Positions 6,135 to 8,460 of a stretch of 8,460 bases of DNA are shown one piece after another. Positions within the stretch are counted from its first letter, which is position 1. Every line of letters starts with the position of its first letter. A model generated the notes under the pieces. The model saw nothing but the letters and a program-made list of their open reading frames with translations. It did not search any database and was not told where the DNA came from. The DNA comes from Planctomycetaceae bacterium (GTDB lineage Bacteria; Planctomycetota; Planctomycetia; Pirellulales; Pirellulaceae). The DNA lies in NCBI GenBank assembly GCA_007124535.1, contig SLEY01000602.1, positions 1 through 8,460 of the forward strand, read 5' to 3'. The translations under genes were made by a program, and so were the position numbers.

Positions 6135-6890
6135 TCAACTGCTGAAAGGGAATCGCCGACAGGACGCTGACCTTGTATAGCCATTGCCAATAGGCAGGTC
6201 AAGTGGCAATCGTCTGGGGGGCATGTCCACGCCTAATGCGAGTAAAATCCGTGGATCATTCAGGCTGTTGGCCACCAAGCGGGCCCCGCAGAAGCGGTGA
6301 TCGCAACTGTGCTTCGCGGGCACGGCCACCACCCAGGCCCCCGCCTGGACTGCAGCCCGGCAGCCGTTTTCGCTGTCCTCCAAGACCATCATTCGTCCGG
6401 AGGGAACTCCCAGCAGCTCAGCAGCCTTCCAATAGATGTCGGGGTGTGGTTTGGCACGGTGGACATCGTCCGAGGTCAGGACAAAGTGGAAGCGGGCCTG
6501 CAAATGGAATCGGTTGAGGACGGTCGAGGCAAACGAGCGGGGACTGCTGGTGGCGACGGCCTTGGGGATCCCGGCTTTTTCCAAGGAATCCATCAAATCG
6601 GCTAATCCTGGCATGGTTTGTAAGCGGTTGGGAAGCAACGCTGCCAGGAGTTGGTCACCTTCGGTTTGAAGTTCTTCGGGTGTGTCTTCCAGGCCGTGTT
6701 CTTCGATCATCCGTTGGAAGGCGAGGGCGGCTGGCAACCCCATCATTTTTCGTTTCAGTTCATTCGAGAAATCTCGGCCGCGGCGTTCCAGCAGGATCTG
6801 GCCCACCTGATGATCCAATTCCTCGGTGTTCACCATCAGCCCGTCCAAATCGAAGACCACCGCTTGCAGGGAATGCTCAGAATCAGCCAT
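6135..6890 (-). CDS. HAD-superfamily hydrolase, beta-phosphoglucomutase-like
   Basis: The protein has 251 residues from the ATG at 6888-6890, with GGAG about 12 nt upstream. A TTG at 6921-6923, three bases after the preceding stop, would add 11 residues. All four HAD motifs are visible: FDLDG with nucleophile D14 and acid D16, TSS (114-116) for motif II, K147 in AKPHPD for motif III, and EDS (171-173) for motif IV. The helical insert after motif I (about 24-95) marks a subfamily I cap, as in beta-phosphoglucomutases and sugar- or phosphoglycolate-phosphatases. T-S-S followed by P-R and the E-D-S-E-N-G string favour the beta-PGM-like branch. The substrate cannot be told. A polar 25-residue tail (about 227-251) follows the fold. 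It lies 35 bp after the PP2C gene in a probable operon. Confidence 0.85.
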   Translation of the reverse strand: MADSEHSLQAVVFDLDGLMVNTEELDHQVGQILLERRGRDFSNELKRKMMGLPAALAFQRMIEEHGLEDTPEELQTEGDQLLAALLPNRLQTMPGLADLMDSLEKAGIPKAVATSSPRSFASTVLNRFHLQARFHFVLTSDDVHRAKPHPDIYWKAAELLGVPSGRMMVLEDSENGCRAAVQAGAWVVAVPAKHSCDHRFCGARLVANSLNDPRILLALGVDMPPRRLPLDLPIGNGYTRSASCRRFPFSS

Positions 6891-6925
6891 TGGCGACTGG
6901 GGCTCCGTGGCGAGGGGGACCAAAA

Positions 6926-8460
6926 TCAGCTCTTCGGCAAATCTCGCTGAAAGCCGATCAAGCAGATATCATCGTTCTGCCGCTGACGTTGGGCGAACTG
7001 CTGCACGTCCTCCAGCACCTGTTGGCACATTTCCTCCACCCGGAGCGGGCTGCGTCGAACGGCCTCCTCCAAACGAGTGCGACCGTACAGTTCGTGGGCG
7101 GGGTTCATCGCTTCGCTGATCCCGTCCGTGTAGATCAAAACCGTATCGCCGGGAAACAAATCCACCGTGCAGGGGTCGTAACGAATCGCCGCGTCACATC
7201 CCAACGGGGGCCCCGTATTCTGGGCCCCCAGGTCCTCAACCAGATTGCCGCGGCCGCGGCGACACAACGGGGCCATGTGACCCGCATTGAAAATCGACAG
7301 CTGATGCCGATGACTGTCCAAAACACATAAGACAAACGTGACGAACCACGTGTCGTTTTCCGGCTTGGAACATTCGACGTTCAGTTCGTGGAAAGCCTCC
7401 CGAGGCGTGGCTGCGGTGGCTAACCGATAACGTACCTCACTGCACAAACGGGCCATAATCAGCGCCGCCGAAATGCCCTTTCCCGAGACGTCGCCCAAAG
7501 CGATGGCCAGACGATGATCACTTAAGGGGAGGTAACCGTAGTAGTCCCCTCCCACCTCGTCGGCCGACGAATAATGGTCGACGAAGCGATACCCCGCGAG
7601 TTCGGGTCGTGTTTGGGGCAAGAAGTGCAATTGGACTTGGTGAGCGGTGGCCAATTCGCGTTCGCGACGGTCCAGATGCAATTTGGCCTGATGCGCCTGT
7701 GCGTACTCCAAAGCCTGGCCTGCCGTCGCCGCGACACTCAACAGGACTTCCAAATCATCGGTGTGAAACCGCTCATACGGGTCATTTGTATCCACGTAAA
7801 TGATTCCGAGCGGTTCCTGGAGTCTGCCTAGCAAGGGGGCGCACATCATGGAGCGAATCGGGAAATCGAGCACGGAATCGCCGATTCCCAAGCGGGCATC
7901 GTCCAAACCATCCGCACTCAAAATCGCCTCGCCCGCCGACATGACCCGGCGGGCCACCGTCTTGCTGATAGGCCCCAGCGAGGTTGCAGCCAGCGTGCCC
8001 TCGTCCTTCTGCTTCTCCGCACGCACTTGCAGGGTGCGGGTCGCCGGATCGGGGAACAGGATGTAGGCCCGATCCGACTGGGGAAACACGGTGAACAGCC
8101 CGTCCAGGATTTTCGGCAGCACCAGATCGATATCCAGGGTGCTGCCCAAGGTACGATGGATTTCCAGGACGGTCTTCAGTTTTTCGTAGGCATTTACGCC
8201 TACGTTAGGGCGAGGCTCTCCCGATATTTCACCAGAATCGGCATCTTTCGATGGGGCCTGCATCTCCCCGGAATCTGGTAGATCCTCCTGGCCCTCTTCA
8301 TCGGATGCCCGTTCCGAGGCATCCTCTTCACGAAATAACAGGGTCACATTGTAAATGCGGATCAGATCCTGGTCCTTCAGCTGGGTACGGCCTACCAGTC
8401 GCTTGCCGTTCAGGAACGTTCCGTTCGTACTGTTCAAGTCCTCGGCGAAGTACTCTCCGC
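6926..8460 (-). CDS. FHA-GAF-SpoIIE-type PP2C serine/threonine phosphatase, 5' end outside window
   Basis: There are 510 visible residues, with the N-terminus beyond the right edge. The first in-frame residues, GEYFAEDLNSTNGTFLNGKR, are the second half of an FHA (phosphothreonine-binding) domain. Counting from that leucine of LNSTNG (8437) as 1, an acidic linker occupies 37-78. A GAF domain spans about 85-245 (SDRAYILF..., PLGIIYVD). A short coiled helix runs 245-270 (HQAKLHLDRRERELATAHQV). A SpoIIE/RsbU-type PP2C domain spans about 270-497. Metal-binding acidic residues are present: D298 (VGGDYY), D316 (GDVSGKG), D438 (YTDG) and D489/D490 (NDD). The family dephosphorylates Ser/Thr, often anti-sigma antagonists, in response to ligand or partner binding. 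FHA plus GAF suggests input from a Ser/Thr kinase and a small molecule. No kinase is visible here. Confidence 0.92.
   Translation of the reverse strand, partial: GEYFAEDLNSTNGTFLNGKRLVGRTQLKDQDLIRIYNVTLLFREEDASERASDEEGQEDLPDSGEMQAPSKDADSGEISGEPRPNVGVNAYEKLKTVLEIHRTLGSTLDIDLVLPKILDGLFTVFPQSDRAYILFPDPATRTLQVRAEKQKDEGTLAATSLGPISKTVARRVMSAGEAILSADGLDDARLGIGDSVLDFPIRSMMCAPLLGRLQEPLGIIYVDTNDPYERFHTDDLEVLLSVAATAGQALEYAQAHQAKLHLDRRERELATAHQVQLHFLPQTRPELAGYRFVDHYSSADEVGGDYYGYLPLSDHRLAIALGDVSGKGISAALIMARLCSEVRYRLATAATPREAFHELNVECSKPENDTWFVTFVLCVLDSHRHQLSIFNAGHMAPLCRRGRGNLVEDLGAQNTGPPLGCDAAIRYDPCTVDLFPGDTVLIYTDGISEAMNPAHELYGRTRLEEAVRRSPLRVEEMCQQVLEDVQQFAQRQRQNDDICLIGFQRDLPKS

Overview
The window looks like chromosomal DNA of a planctomycete, probably of the Pirellula/Rhodopirellula kind. 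This rests on family recognition, since no search could be run. The markers are a secreted protein of tandem YTV repeats, a phosphatase with FHA, GAF and SpoIIE-type PP2C domains, a TsaC/Sua5–low-molecular-weight-phosphatase fusion, and two uncharacterised proteins of planctomycete type. The sequence is GC-rich, and several starts lack a strong Shine-Dalgarno.

Left part (1-1600, minus strand). A secreted rhodanese-domain protein runs off the left edge. Upstream of it lies a small three-helix membrane protein. Next is a decayed tyrosine-integrase fragment, then an intact tRNA-Ala(UGC) with a clear promoter. An integrase remnant beginning 45 nt from a tRNA 3' end is the usual scar of an element integrated at that tRNA.

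Middle (1600-2395). There is no convincing gene. It contains a nested inverted-repeat element of about 116 bp (1695-1810) that resembles a MITE or dispersed palindromic repeat, and then the leader of the YTV gene.

YTV gene (2396-4033, plus strand). This encodes a 545-residue exported protein with two separate arrays of 16-residue half-repeats. The first array has no cysteine; the second carries most of its cysteines at one fixed repeat position. A cell-wall or extracellular structural role is the best guess. The convergent intergenic space after it (4034-4207) holds two inverted repeats.

Right part (4208-8460, minus strand). Four co-directional genes read from the right edge leftwards: the FHA-GAF-PP2C phosphatase (5' end outside the window), a HAD-family hydrolase 35 bp later, the TsaC/Sua5–LMW-PTP fusion 11 bp after that, and a 191-residue conserved hypothetical 167 bp further on. 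The first three probably form one operon. It would combine Ser/Thr phosphatase signalling, small-molecule phosphate hydrolysis and tRNA threonylcarbamoylation tied to a tyrosine phosphatase. No complete new defence or mobile system is visible. The least ordinary items are the two-array YTV protein, the nested palindrome and the phosphatase-rich operon.
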